A DNA stretch of 64,000 nt, taken from contig NC_067196.1 in the NCBI RefSeq assembly GCF_000699445.3, positions 7,559,616-7,623,615 of the forward strand, read 5' to 3'. Below the pieces are notes generated by a model. The model saw nothing but the letters and a program-made list of their open reading frames with translations. It had not been told where the DNA came from and ran no database searches. This DNA comes from Schistosoma haematobium. Lineage: Eukaryota; Platyhelminthes; Trematoda; Strigeidida; Schistosomatidae. Shown here in pieces: positions 1-11,127 of the stretch. The number at the start of each line of letters is the position of its first letter. The stretch's first letter is position 1. A program made the position numbers and the translations under genes.

Positions 1-132
1 ATTCGATTCGGGATTTTCATCACGAAATGACATCAGCTATAATGACAAAACGGTATTGTGCCAAATGGATGAATGAATCTCGTGCCAAAAATCTCTTACC
101 TGATTGGTTCGTCCATAAATTATAGTCTCGCC
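1..132 (-). mobile_element. MITE-1 copy, cut by window edge
   Basis: This is the reverse-orientation end of a small terminal-inverted-repeat element. It finishes in TATAGTCTCGCC, the complement of the GGCGAGACTAT terminus seen in full copies at 58007-58270 and 61156-61431. The other end lies outside the window. Confidence 0.6.
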
Positions 133-784
133 AACAAAACTTAGAAAACTGCAGTAAAACTATAAAACACATGAAATTCCAGAGAACATCTAGAATTTGA
201 TCACCGTTAACTTTAAATATTGGGAGAGGTTCCATTATTTATATTAATTGATTTTGTCAAGAAATGATAAACAGTCAGAAGTATAGTAAATAAAAGAAAA
301 CAAATAAATAGTTAGTCATTTTATTGCGTAGAATTAGTTGCAGAAGACTCTGGTCAGCTGATACTTCATTCGTAAAGGAGTTCAATCTCAACACGACTAA
401 TTAAATATGAATTTTGGTTGTGTTCCTTATTGTTCACCTTAAATCACATATGTATCACTAATTTATCAGATATGAGTCATTTCAAAGAAATTAGTCTTTT
501 TCCCAAGAGGCATATCTTGGCCATCTTTCAAACTGTGATATTTTGACCAATAACAACCATATGAATTACATGTGATGAACATAAATGACAGAGGGTGGCC
601 AGTGTTTGATATTGATATAATTTGAATGTCTGTTAGTTTCAAATTCCTTTTATACTATTCTTCCCTTTCTCATTTAACTTCAGTTGTTTACTTTCTGATG
701 AAAGGTTAAATTCAGTCGACGCCCTTTTTTTATTTTTATCTATCCTACTATATATTGAATAACGAACATTTTACATTTATTCCC
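133..784. other. AT-rich sequence, nothing recognised
   Basis: I see no supported gene or repeat here, only short chance open frames. Confidence 0.4.
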
Positions 785-1020
785 CATCATAATAAAGATA
801 TCAGGTTTTGGATTTTGGTATGAAATTCCATCATTCATACGGCTAAATAGCCTTTTGGCATTATAGCTTACATTAGCATGTCATGAAAACCCTAACTGTA
901 ATTCCTAACCCCAATGTCTAATTCTGAACCCTAATACTAGTTCCTCAATAATTCATTACCTTATTTTAACCCTAGTAGGTAGGTGGGTTTCCTCAAGGTC
1001 ACCCATCTAATCACTATCAT
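785..1020 (+). repeat. Degenerate MITE-1 copy
   Basis: It shares the MITE-1 internal stretch (GATTTTGG, TTTTGGCATTAT, repeated CTAA/CCTAA-rich segment) in the same order as 58007-58270, but both termini are eroded. Several CCTAA-like motifs lie around 885-980; they belong to the element and are not telomeric. Confidence 0.4.
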
Positions 1021-1454
1021 ATCAATGAGCGAGAATAATTGATTTTAAACACAACTTTTGTAATATGATTACACCTTTAAAGAGTTCAGTGGTCGGAAGT
1101 CTATAGAACTTAACAATACATGTCACTGAATAGACTATTATTGGTCTTATCGACAATTATTCAGGCAAGATCATTGTATAGGGAGGAGCTAGAAATAACT
1201 GAGATTATTCTAGGAGTTCTTATTCAATTAGAAAGCAGCTCCATAAAATGTACAATTTATAGAAAAGAAGACAATAATATCGCAAGGTATAAACAAATTT
1301 CACATAATGGATCTATTAACGTTTTTTATAAGTTACTCTGCCTATAAATCTAAAAAAACTACACCTAAATTTGCCTATATGAATATAAACTATTTATTTT
1401 CATAAACCCCTATGGTGACCCAAGACTTTTCAGAGATTTCACATTATTCTTGGT

Positions 1455-1625
1455 TAGAATAGTGAATTTAAAGTTAGGAATTAAGCATTAGGGTTGGGAT
1501 TTTTATTACAAAATGATATCAGCTTTGATGCAAAAATGCTATGTAATCAAATGGACAGTTAGATTTTGCAAAAAATTCCAAGAGGAGGTATCTGTTTACA
1601 TTGGTAACAAAATACAACGCAAACA
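1455..1625 (-). repeat. Degenerate MITE-1 fragment
   Basis: Reverse-orientation MITE-1 sequence (GTTAGGAATTA, then ACAAAATGATATCAGCTTTGATG) with many substitutions and no recognisable termini. Confidence 0.4.
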
Positions 1626-1737
1626 AATTTGATTGTGTTTCAGGACATTGTTTTTAGTTAGTAGTTAGTGATAGTGTTCAGTTGCTTGTTGTATACAATC
1701 TACATAGAAAGAATTACGCATTTGATCACTTTAACAC

Positions 1738-2511
1738 TGTTAGGGATATTAGATCCCCAGAACTCACTTGGTAAATACCTTATTTTTGTAATTTTATTTT
1801 AAACATTTAAATTTCTTGTTTTCGCACCGAAAGCGCTCATTTTCACTTTCATGATGTATTTCCCACTTGGGAGAATGTTAAACGCTATTAATTCTAGTCT
1901 GAGCCATGTTGGTAGGTGCAGACTACTTGGTTGGGGTTCGCGTGACTATCATAACCAATGGTTGGAGACTTTTGGTGACATGGCTCAGAATCGATCACAA
2001 TGGTTTAGGTGTATACACTCTCTGTCTTCCCTTAAACTATGAGATTAAAATCGATTAATATCTTTCTTTCTACCAACTAATTCTTTCTTCCTGTACTATA
2101 TCCTTATTGCAATCTTTCTTTTATATATTACCACCTCTGAATTAACTACTTTTATCTTGTTGTGTTAATGAGGTATGGCAACTTGGACCGATGTATATAT
2201 GTGGCTGGTCCTACGTTGTAACTGACTGACTGACTGAAACGCTATTAGTTCGTTGTATCTTTTAGTATGCTATTTTGTAACGCTTCCCAAGAACAATTTT
2301 ATGCTGTATATATATACGTTTTATTTGTGTCTGTTATTATTGCTCGTGTTTCTGGCTGCTGCTGAATATATTTCCCTGTTTCGAACTTGGACTTCTCTTT
2401 CTAGTTAGCGGGGCTGGGACGGATCAGAATAGCTAGCATACCGGTCTTTGGTAAGAGAGTCTTTGTTCCGTTCGCAGACTAGATGAACTCGTAATCGCTT
2501 CAAACGCAGCA
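1738..2511 (+). mobile_element. LTR-B copy split by a LINE insertion
   Basis: An LTR-like repeat starting TGTTAGGGATATTAGATCCCCAG and ending CAAACGCAGCA, interrupted at 1895-2236 by a CR1-like LINE tail. Related copies are at 35702-36122 and, reversed, 42235-42455. Without the insertion it is about 415 bp, close to the 421 bp of the second copy. Flanking pentamers AACAC and AGCAC match at four of five positions. The TG...CA ends and a TATATATA stretch suit an LTR, but no internal domain is attached, so it would be a solo LTR. Confidence 0.5.
1895..2236 (+). mobile_element. CR1-like LINE 3' end, 5'-truncated
   Basis: Frame 1896-2042 encodes SLSHVGRCRLLGWGSRDYHN followed by NQWLETFGDMAQNRSQW, the same C-terminus as the longer CR1-like copies at 37765-39065 and 47010-47645. 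The element ends in a TGAC repeat. Near-identical 15-bp sequences (1880-1894 and 2237-2251, AAACGCTATTARTTC) flank it and mark a target-site duplication inside LTR-B. Confidence 0.75.
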
Positions 2512-2799
2512 AGCACTATCATTTCTACCCTATGGTGGTAAAAAGTACTTTCTTTATTGCTTTTTAAAACACTTAGTGTACCACACAAATAAATTTCAAT
2601 TACTAACTGTACGTGATATGTAAATTTTAGCAGATATCTAAACATCGCGTTCTTAACTCATTAGTTTCTCTTTACACCATACTTTACCCGCTCTATATAT
2701 TAGTGTTTTACATATCAAAGCTTGCCATTGTGAATACGCATAAATGTTTATCTATCTACTGAATGAATAATTAGATATCAACTAAAGATGTAAAGGGTG

Positions 2800-3010
2800 T
2801 TACTGTATGAATCAACTAAAGTTAGACATTAACACCGTTGGATGCCGTCTCAGTAATCTAAAGGTTGTGTTTATGAGCAAGGTCGACGGACCTAGCTTCG
2901 AGTCACGAATGCGGGATTGTGGGTCCGTACTACTGAATAGCCTCATATTAGGACGATGCGGCCTGTCCAATTTTTCAATGGTAATCTAGCTTAGATCAAC
3001 TCATAAATTC
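2800..3010 (+). repeat. SINE-B copy, degenerate
   Basis: It contains the SINE-B lead-in (AAGTTAGACATTAACACCGTTGGATGCCG, in parts), a decayed tRNA-like region and a tail ending AACTCATAAATTCAA. The hammerhead segment is heavily mutated (TACTGAATAGC in place of CTGCTGAGGAGTC). Confidence 0.55.
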
Positions 3011-3674
3011 AATTAATTTTTAAATATGAGTCATCACTTTCTATTTATTATATGATTGTCTGCCAACAACATTCAACAATTTAATTATAAACGTTATATT
3101 GGTTTATATGGTTTCCTACTCAAACTAACATTAACAGAGCATAAATGAAACAAATGAGCTATTCGATGTGACAGACACTTTATGGAATTGTAATTGTATT
3201 TAAGTAAGCATTTCAACTGTTTAGATGGTTGTTTACAAAAAGAGTGAATGGTGTTTACTGTATTGTTGTGTATTCACCCGCTACATAATGGATTGTTTTA
3301 TTTTCGAGATTAGTGTCACATCACTATATTATGTTGAATTGATCATTAATTTGGCTGAAAACACACCCATATTAATGAAACATTGTAAAGATAATGCTAT
3401 ATACATCATCTCATGAACAAATCATTAATTGACAGAGTAGTGTACTATGTAGGTCAAAATATGACAAGTGACTAAGAACAATTTGACAAAAGGTGACTAT
3501 TCACAAAAATATAATACAAAAGATTACAACTTATTGTTGATTGATTGTTTGGTTGATTAATCACTGTCTAAATTTTCAATACATTTGAACACTTATTTTG
3601 AATGGGGTTTTGTGGAGATTTTAGTAATTAAATAATTGGATTTATGGTTGAGGTTAGATAATAACATTATTTGA

Positions 3675-3870
3675 TGTCAACTAAGTGGTCTACAGGTTAA
3701 GCGTTCACGTGAGCGAGATCGATAGGTTTTGGGTTTGAATCCCACTAGCGGGATCCTGGACGTGTACTGCTGAGGAGTCCCATACTAGGATGAGACGATC
3801 ATCCAATGCTTCCAGGCTTTTCATGATGGTTTAGCTTTAATTGACTCATGAATTTAACTATTAAATTATT
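3675..3870 (+). repeat. SINE-B copy with mutated hammerhead
   Basis: A tRNA-like A-box region (AGTGGTCTACAGGTTAAGCG) and B-box-like GGGTTTGAATCCC are followed by CTGCTGAGGAGTCCCATACT. The hammerhead has GAGA in place of GAAA and ATC in place of GTC, so it is probably inactive. Confidence 0.65.
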
Positions 3871-4119
3871 TATTTACTCGAAGAGATATTAGTAATGATA
3901 ACGGATTGGGGAGTAGATGAGAAATGCATTAAGTGTTGACTGAAAATATAATTCCTAAATTAAATCGACTGTAGATTTATAAAAATATAGACCACTCATT
4001 ACATGCTCAAACACTAAATGGTATAATATTGTACGTGACAACTACAAACCTTGGATCTTCATGGCTGGTAAATCCAGCTACATTTTAGTAGATATAGAGT
4101 TGATTTTGATTAATGATTA

Positions 4120-4245
4120 ATACTGGTTGGCGTTCTTTTGACATGGTTTTTTTACGGGATGTGGTTACTAAATCCACATTCAACCTTCCTCTCTTATCTC
4201 GGCTAGGGAACAGTAATAACCCTCGAAGGGCTCCAGGTGCAGTTA
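4120..4245 (-). repeat. R133 short repeat, second copy
   Basis: The complement of this segment matches the 133-bp insertion at 36518-36650 (TGGAGCCCCTC-like start, GACCCCATCCCGTA-like middle, GCTAACCAG-like end) with many substitutions. A 66-codon frame here is a by-product. Confidence 0.5.
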
Positions 4246-4319
4246 GTTGTTATAATTACCTCAAAGTTTTCTTCATCACTTTTTACATATTCGTCAAACA
4301 GATAATTATATAATGGAAA

Positions 4320-4545
4320 TCATGAGCTGATCTAAATCTGATAACCAACTAAACGTCGAAGCCTTGGACGGACGTTTCATCATCGACAGTGTCCATCCAC
4401 AATCCAGCGCGCGAGAGACGAACCTAGGACGTTCAGTCTCGCGCTAACGCGAACGAAACGGTCATTCAGTACTTTCAGATTTTCAGTAGTTGTCTGATGT
4501 AGATTGGTTCATGATTTCAATGAAATTCATTAATATGTATAACCC
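4320..4545. repeat. Very degenerate SINE-B-like fragment
   Basis: It retains a minus-oriented start (GAAGCCTTGGACGGACGTTTCATC), a GCGCGCGAGAGACGAACC tRNA-like remnant, and then plus-oriented GAACGAAACGGTCATTCAG. It appears to be a chimera of inverted copies. Confidence 0.35.
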
Positions 4546-5065
4546 CATACCCAAGATAATCATGTTTCATGCATTTTGTATATAAACAATTTTCGCCTTA
4601 CTAGTCTACATAAATTATTACATAATTACATTAACTATTCTAAGTACTTGATATTTACAAGTATGTAATTAGTGACTCCATTTCATCAAATAACATAGAT
4701 CGTATACTGTTTCATACTTCACTGTAATCTAGTTACGATGTTATCTGTATAAACTTTTAAAATATAAGTGTATAATTTCTGTAGAAACTTTCAGTGAAGG
4801 TGATTCAAAATCAAATACATAAACTTTAATGTTTATTAGGATCAACTACAAATAATTTAATAAGTACGTTCATCCACTTTGTTTTTCCTGATGTACAATA
4901 AGGTTATTCCATCAGCTTATCAAATACTTAGACTTTAATGATTATTAAGGTCATAATATTATGGGTCCCAGATGAAGTCAAAGATAAATACTACTTTCAA
5001 AGATTGTAAAATTGAAACGCTACAGTTGAAATCATGGTTTGAAAATCTGATAATAAAATTTCTCA

Positions 5066-5450
5066 GTACAGGGGTTGTGGAGATTAATAAGTTTTGATTG
5101 AGATCATGAACAGATTGATGTTAGACCACAATTGAAAACTTGGAAGCACTGGACGGCCGTCTCGCCCTGTCGTGGGACTCCTCAGCAGTGCGCATCCACG
5201 ATCGCACTCGCGGGATTTGAACCCAGGTCCTTCAGTCTCGCTCGCTAACTCTTAACCTACTGGACCACTCAGCCGGCATCCGACGGTGTTAATATCTAAC
5301 CTCAACCGATCCACGAAGTTGCGCAACCATCGTTCATTGTACTGGGGTAGACACCTGTTTCTACCCACTGGTCAAGGCTTCCCATCAGAACTGCGAGAAT
5401 TTTCTCACGAAGTTAGTCACTAGTGAGCACATGGTAATTATCAGTAAAGG
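5066..5450 (-). repeat. SINE-B full unit, first of a head-to-tail pair
   Basis: Read on the minus strand: a lead-in with CACTAGTGACT, the AACACCGTCGGATGCCGGCTGAGTGGTC region, a tRNA-like GGGTTCAAATCCC B box, then the hammerhead (GCACTG, CTGAGGA, GTCCC...GGGC, GAGA, GTC, CAGTGC). GAAA has become GAGA. The unit passes without a break into a second, truncated unit at 5451-5545; equivalent positions are 378 bp apart. Confidence 0.65.
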
Positions 5451-5545
5451 GGTTGTGGAGATTGTTAAGTTTTGATCGAGATCATGAACCGATTGATGTT
5501 AGACCACCATTGAAAACCTGGAAGCACTGGACGGCCGTCTCGTCT
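5451..5545 (-). repeat. SINE-B truncated tandem unit
   Basis: A partial unit in the same orientation as its neighbour, joined at CAGTAAAGGGGTTGTGGAG. It stops within the hammerhead after TCTCGTCTTAT. Confidence 0.6.
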
Positions 5546-5735
5546 TATATTCATAACTTGTGATGAAATGAAACATTTACATTTTCCATAGTTAATTAGA
5601 CAAACATACCCACTTACACACACACATACATATATACACTTAAACACGGACAATCGTATTCCTCTTCATCATTTTGTTGATGGAAGTAATTTTGAGTCAT
5701 ATAGTTCCAACAAGTGCACTGGATACATATATATT

Positions 5736-5785
5736 TACTCTGAAGAAGTGACTTACATTAAGTCACGAAACATCTGAAATACAAT
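5736..5785 (+). ncRNA. Penelope-type minimal hammerhead remnant
   Basis: CTGAAGA at 5740-5746 is followed by a seven-base-pair stem (GTGACTT with AAGTCAC) and GAAAC, then ATC. This is the arrangement of the minimal hammerheads associated with Penelope-like elements, which usually read GAAACGTC. The ATC in place of GTC removes the tiny stem III pair. No Penelope coding sequence is visible beside it. Confidence 0.4.
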
Positions 5786-5839
5786 TTCTCTACTCATTGA
5801 GATATAACAAAACATATATTTATTATATACATATATGAG

Positions 5840-6894
5840 CATAGATATTTTATTTATTCAAGAATCACTATAATTTCACCTTTATTCTTTTGTTCTGCAG
5901 TAATTGATTGATTTATGAGGAAACTATAGTAGGATATACAATAATGATAATTAGTTTTCAATTATTACAGTTAATAATTGTTTAATTTTTTTGATGAAAA
6001 TGAATAATTATTGTTATAGAACGCTTTGTAAGGTTAATAAGTTAGCAACAGATTATAATATGAATGAAATAAGATGACTAAAATGTTTTTGCTACACCAA
6101 ACAAAGGTAATAGATGGGGTTAAATGAAACGAAATGATATTAGAAACGATTATGAATAAAATCATGAGAAGATGAAACATAATTTAAGGGAAAGGGATAC
6201 ACTTTCAAGTATGAATAATAATAATAACTGGAGACCATGGTAACGACAAGGATAAGACATACTTCTTTTGTACGTACATATCTGGCTTCAACTCATGGAT
6301 GGCATGAGCTTCTACTGTTTTAAGGAGTTAAGTAGAAAGAAATCTAGGTAGGTTTGGATGAATTGTACAAATGACCTTAAAATTAACCTGTGAATTGGTA
6401 AAATGATTAGAGTCAATTAGATGTTAAAGTATGGAACTTTCAACTACCTTCCTTTCACCCATTTAGAACGATACTGGGATATGTTTGTGTATCTAAGTTG
6501 AAAGCATGAGCTGTCTACATCCCATATACCTTGCTCCTCATGATTTTATTCATAATTTTTTTCTAATATCACTTCATTTTTAACCACATCTATTACCAAT
6601 GATTAGCGTAGCGAAAATATTTTAATCACCTTACTTCATTCATAGTACAATCCACTGCTAACTTATTAGTTTTACAAGGCACACACACAATATTTTATTA
6701 TTATGATTCACATTACGTAATTATTATTGCAAACAACCTTTTATGTTATAATTCCATTAATTTATTCAGGAATCAATGGGAGAGACTGTCCTAGCAATTG
6801 AATACAACAAAATATAATCAGAAATCGCAACAGGTTAAGGACATTTACATATTTTTCAGAAATGATTTTATTCAAAACTAAATATATCTGATAA
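5840..6894. other. AT-rich sequence, nothing recognised
   Basis: No coding frame, RNA gene or repeat found here matches another part of the window. Confidence 0.4.
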
Positions 6895-7205
6895 TTATAG
6901 ACAAAGATGGTTGGTGGCTAGCTGTGGAATCCAGGATACGCGTTTAGTCTTATTTGTGACTCATTATCTGGATGTACCTGCATCTCAGAGTTGATGTTCA
7001 TTCCACGACTCGAACCCAGTAACGTTGGTTTCAAATACAATCACGTTATTCACTTAGCTAATGAGTTCTGATAGCCACTTGGTTGTGCAATGGAGTGAAG
7101 TTTCAATTCATTTTGTATTGCTTGTTCGAATCCTCCCATTGATGTTTAGGACTGCGATTGATCAGTCTCTTATTGGCATATGTGCATATTGCCTTACTAT
7201 TCCCT
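6895..7205 (-). repeat. Sm-alpha retroposon, inverted partner of next copy
   Basis: The complement reads through an Sm-alpha-type unit: a GATCAGTC/CCTAAACATC start, a tRNA-like segment, then a hammerhead region and GGATTCCACAGCTAGCCACC. The core is damaged (GATAATGA for CTGATGA, TAAA for GAAA). Confidence 0.65.
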
Positions 7206-7211
7206 TAAGTC

Positions 7212-7690
7212 ACAAGCTTTATAAGTAAAGGTGGATGATGGCTAGCAGTAGAATCCAGGACGGTAAGTGGATAAATCGATGACATTTGAAGTGAACGGTA
7301 CTGGGTTCGAGTCGTGGAGTAAACATCTTCCCTGAGATGTACGTACATTCAACTGACTATTCTCAAATAGGATGAAACGCTCATCCTGGATTCCGCTTTT
7401 AGCAACTATCCATCTTTGTTCATAATGCTTGTGAATTAAGGCAATATCGAGACAATCTACACAGTATACACATATGTCAATAAGAGAGAGACTGATCAAT
7501 TGCAGTCCTAAACATCAATGGGAGGATACGAACAAGCAATACAAAATGCATTGAGACTTCACTCCATTGCACAACCAAGTGGCTATCAGAACTCAGTAGC
7601 TAAGTGAATAACGTGATGGCATTTGAAGCTAACGGTCCTAAACATCACTGGGAAGATTCAAACAAACAATACCAACTGAATTTATAATTA
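7212..7690 (+). repeat. Sm-alpha retroposon with decayed hammerhead
   Basis: A short minus-oriented piece (to about 7260) leads into a plus-strand copy: GAACGGTACTGGGTTCGAGTC (B box), GAGATGTACGTACATTC, then the hammerhead remnant CTGACTA...GATGAAACGCTCATCCTGG and ATTCCGC. CTGACTA replaces CTGATGA and ATC replaces GTC. A second partial copy follows from about 7545. It is back-to-back with the minus copy at 6895-7205. Confidence 0.65.
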
Positions 7691-8159
7691 TTAATTGGCC
7701 AACATTAATTTGTTCATAAGTACTTTGAAAATGATAAAAATAGTGAGTAGATTATAGATTTGACAATGTATCAGTCAGTCAGTTAATCATACGTGACGAT
7801 GACAATCATTATAAAGCAATTTTTTGATCATTCAAACAACTCAGTATTTGGCATAGATCTCTCCTTATCTTTTTTATAATTCAATTTCCGAAAATAGATC
7901 TATTGTTGATATGTAATATATTCAGTAAAACAATAGACAAACATTAACTTAAGTAATCATTCAAGGTTGTTATGTAATCACTAATGATGTTATCTAGTAC
8001 AATAATAAAACATTGATGAATTAGAATCAAGAAAAGAAAACTATTTGATGATAATTTATATTCCTGAACTAATATTACAATAATAGTGCACTGTGATAAA
8101 CAATTATCTTAAAGAAAATGAATACACTGAATCATTTTTAAAGAAATATAATACTTTTA
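7691..8159. other. AT-rich sequence, nothing recognised
   Basis: No gene or repeat supported. Confidence 0.4.
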
Positions 8160-8395
8160 GTAATTGAGATAATGCGTCAGTTAAAGCTAGACCACTATGG
8201 AAAATCTGGAAGCAGTGGACGGCCGTTTCGTCTTATTGTCGGACTCCTGGGCAGTGCGCATACACGACCTTGCCTCGCGGAATTCGAACCCAGGACCTAA
8301 GACGAAACGGCTTTCCTTCGGTGGTCTAGCTTCAAGTGACTCATGATCTCAACTACTGAAATTACTACAATCTCCGCAAAACCCATTCTGATACA
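8160..8395. repeat. SINE-B inverted pair
   Basis: A minus-oriented half (8160-8300) with tRNA-like and hammerhead parts is followed directly by a plus-oriented tail (ACGAAACGGCTTTCCTTCGG to ACAAAACCCATTCTG-like end). The minus hammerhead has CCCAGGA where CTGAGGA is required. Confidence 0.6.
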
Positions 8396-9169
8396 AATAT
8401 AATACTCAATATGTAAACGAAACGAAAATTTATAAACCACAAAAATAACTGACATTCAAAGGTGATTGAACCATAAGTAAAAATAATCAAAAAATAAGCG
8501 GAATTCGAAAATCTAATTTTATTCTACGAAACCAATTCTATATTATGGGAATCTAAATTCAGTAAGATAAACTAAAGTAGATAAGTACCGATTATATGTC
8601 ACCTCCCATTATGAATATCAATTGACATGCACATCTAAAAGCATGTACATTTGAAAGACAGAAAAGATAGGCTTCTATTTGATTTGTTGAGCATATTACC
8701 AGGAATATACGCCTTTCAGGACAAAACAGCATTTTTATCTCGATAAGAAGACATCTGTTGTACAAAAGGTGTAATATTGACTTTATAAATGCATCTAAAG
8801 TCATTAACAGACCGTTCAATTTGATTTTATGAATTTTGGCCGAAGCCATAAACATTAGCTGGCTTAAACTTGACTTTATATAAAAAAAGTCAGTAATCAA
8901 CCTTTACTTGCCCTGGTCACAGAAGCAAAATTAGTATTTTGACCCTTTTTCTTCAATGGATTATATTCGTGACTTCCTAGGTCACTATTATAATGCTAAA
9001 TAACATTGTAGATATTATTAGACTGTTATAAACAACCATAAAAACCTTGTTAAAATGGGATTACTAACCTCTTTTACATTCTAAACGAACTGTTTGTTTA
9101 TGATTAGTGCTTTTTGACATTTTTCTCAATTTTAAAATTGTATTAATGGTCAGTATGTAATTGTCGAGA
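8396..9169. other. AT-rich sequence, nothing recognised
   Basis: A 102-codon minus frame at 8592-8900 lies here, with no recognisable domain and no support for being a gene. Confidence 0.35.
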
Positions 9170-9480
9170 TGGTTGAATTTTATTGAAATCATGAATCGAT
9201 TTGAGTCAGACAACCACTGAAAGCATGGAAGAACTGCATGTTAGTTTCATTCTGTTATGTGAGATGATAAGGCAATATTGCGGGTCTATTGAGGTTAGGC
9301 TTGTATAACACTGAATACAGGCCCAGTTGTTTGTAGGTTAAACGTTCGAGCGGGAAACTGAAGAATCTGGGTTCAAGTCTCGCATGCGAGATCGTAGATG
9401 CGTACCATTGAGGTATTCTGTACTAGGACAAAGCGGCCGCCTAGTGCTTTCATGACTTTATTAATTGGAAATTACTAAAC
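9170..9480. repeat. Degenerate SINE-B chimera
   Basis: It begins in minus orientation (GAAATCATGAATCGATTTGAG) and changes to a plus-oriented tRNA-like part (GTAGGTTAAACGTTCGAGCG, GGGTTCAAGTCTCGC) with a decayed hammerhead (CATTGAGGTATTC...GGACAAAGCGGCCGCC). Confidence 0.5.
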
Positions 9481-9489
9481 CTATTACAT

Positions 9490-10850
9490 TGTATTAATCC
9501 GAAAAAAAGAAACAAGATACGCTGAATTAATAATATTTCATGAATATTTTTGTTTTCGTTTTGCTTACGTATTACGCGTAGGTTATCTGCTAAATTTCAT
9601 GATAAAGGAAAAAGGGGAACTTATTAGTAAGTAAACAGAATTCACTTGAAGGCACAGAGGGTAATTATACAGTACTATGTTGATCAGTGTATTATCCGCT
9701 AGATATATTGTTCAGAAAAAACTACTGACTACCTGTATAGGTAAAATAGGATCAAACGCTCGAGAGTTAAGTTATTAGTATGGTAGTCCACTATGTCATA
9801 TTTTCCAAACAGCTATAATAAACTTAGGGAGTAGTTTCGTTAGTATTCCTTTTCTTATTGCTTCTTTACAGGGATTTCGTACTCCTTATTGAACTAAATC
9901 TTTTAAGCTTGTTTGAATTTTAGGTAACTAATTACATGGCAAACTTTACTTTTTATTAAGACGACATGACTGGTGAAATTCAAATGTATTTAAAAGAAGG
10001 CGGGCTTTACTTATGATACTGGATGAAAATTGAACCAAACCACAATTTAAATGAAGTTGGAAATCTGAACCATTGCATTTTATTCCAGTGGTTTAGAGAA
10101 ATGTGGTTTCCATGATACCTGAATGTCCTCGTTTTAATCCTTAACTAGCTCGTGGGTGTAGATTGAACTAAAAATGGGATAGTCAGTGCTTTCAAAGTTT
10201 CCAATTATTCATCTCATAATTGAACTAATCTCCACAACTAATATATCAAAACTTTCAATTTTTCAACCAACACTCAAATTACAATGGTTACTAAACATCA
10301 TGACCTGGTACAGTGAACATACTAGATAGTGGAAAAATGATACACCCTTACAATCGACCAAACATTCTTCTCATTTAAGTAAGTGATTGAACTTGTGAAT
10401 AGAAAGTTATTTTATCATTATCAGGATTGAACATTACATAAAACAATAAAACCAGTTCAACAAATCAAAAATGAAATAAGTAAGCAACAAACAAACAAAC
10501 AAAAGAGACATACACTTTACAAACCATTTATCTTCTATTCTTTATATATAATTTACATCAAAATAATAAAGAAGAAAAAAAGAAGTCATCTAACGAATAA
10601 ACATGAATATACACTTATACTTAACATACATTGTATATCACATTAGAACTTCTTCTTTGCTAATTATTCAATATAGACAAAACCACCGGTATACAGTTTG
10701 AAAATTATAATAATAATAATTATGAGTATATATATAGATATAAAGAATATGTACACATAAAGTTAATTATTTGTAAATAAAATAAGAACAATATAAAAGA
10801 ATAATAAGAACTTTGTACAAGGTATACCCAACTACTATTTTCCATCTTAT
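9490..10850. other. AT-rich sequence downstream of the galactosyltransferase
   Basis: No supported gene. A weak SINE-B-like remnant may lie near 10140-10260 (CAGTGCTTTCAAAG...AACTAATCTCCACAAC). The 3' UTR of the minus-strand gene probably extends into the upper part. Confidence 0.35.
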
Positions 10851-10858
10851 TGATTTTC

Positions 10859-10908
10859 GTACATACATACATACATATTTCTGTTTTGTTTTTTTTTTGG
10901 GGGGGGGG
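10859..10908. repeat. (ATAC)n followed by T10G10 tract
   Basis: Four ACAT/ATAC units are followed by ten T and ten G in a row at 10889-10908. The homopolymers make this spot prone to sequencing error. Confidence 0.8.
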
Positions 10909-10947
10909 AATAATCAAAATAAGTATGGTACAAGCAAAATGTCTACA

Positions 10948-10951
<4 letters not shown>

Positions 10952-10999
<48 letters not shown>
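10952..10999. repeat. (TA)24 microsatellite
   Basis: A perfect alternating TA tract of 48 bp, downstream of the stop codon of the minus-strand galactosyltransferase and probably in or near its 3' UTR. It creates several spurious reading frames. Confidence 0.9.
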
Positions 11000-11002
<3 letters not shown>

Positions 11003-11127
11003 CGAGAGTTTGCTTCGGTTGTTAACTGCAAAATACAACTCCATTTTGAAGGTGATTTATCTATTACGTAATCAAAATATATATGGTACAAGCAAAAAGT
11101 ATATATATATCCTATAGCAGATATATA

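Noticed and set aside
885..985. CCTAA-like runs resembling telomere repeats
   Set aside because: Irregular spacing and part of a degenerate MITE-1 copy; not tandem hexamers.
8592..8900. 102-codon minus-strand open frame
   Set aside because: No domain, no splice partners, and composition like the surrounding AT-rich sequence; length alone is not evidence here.
10720..11091. Open frames on both strands across the TA repeat
   Set aside because: They are Tyr/Ile runs created by the (TA)24 microsatellite and its flanks.
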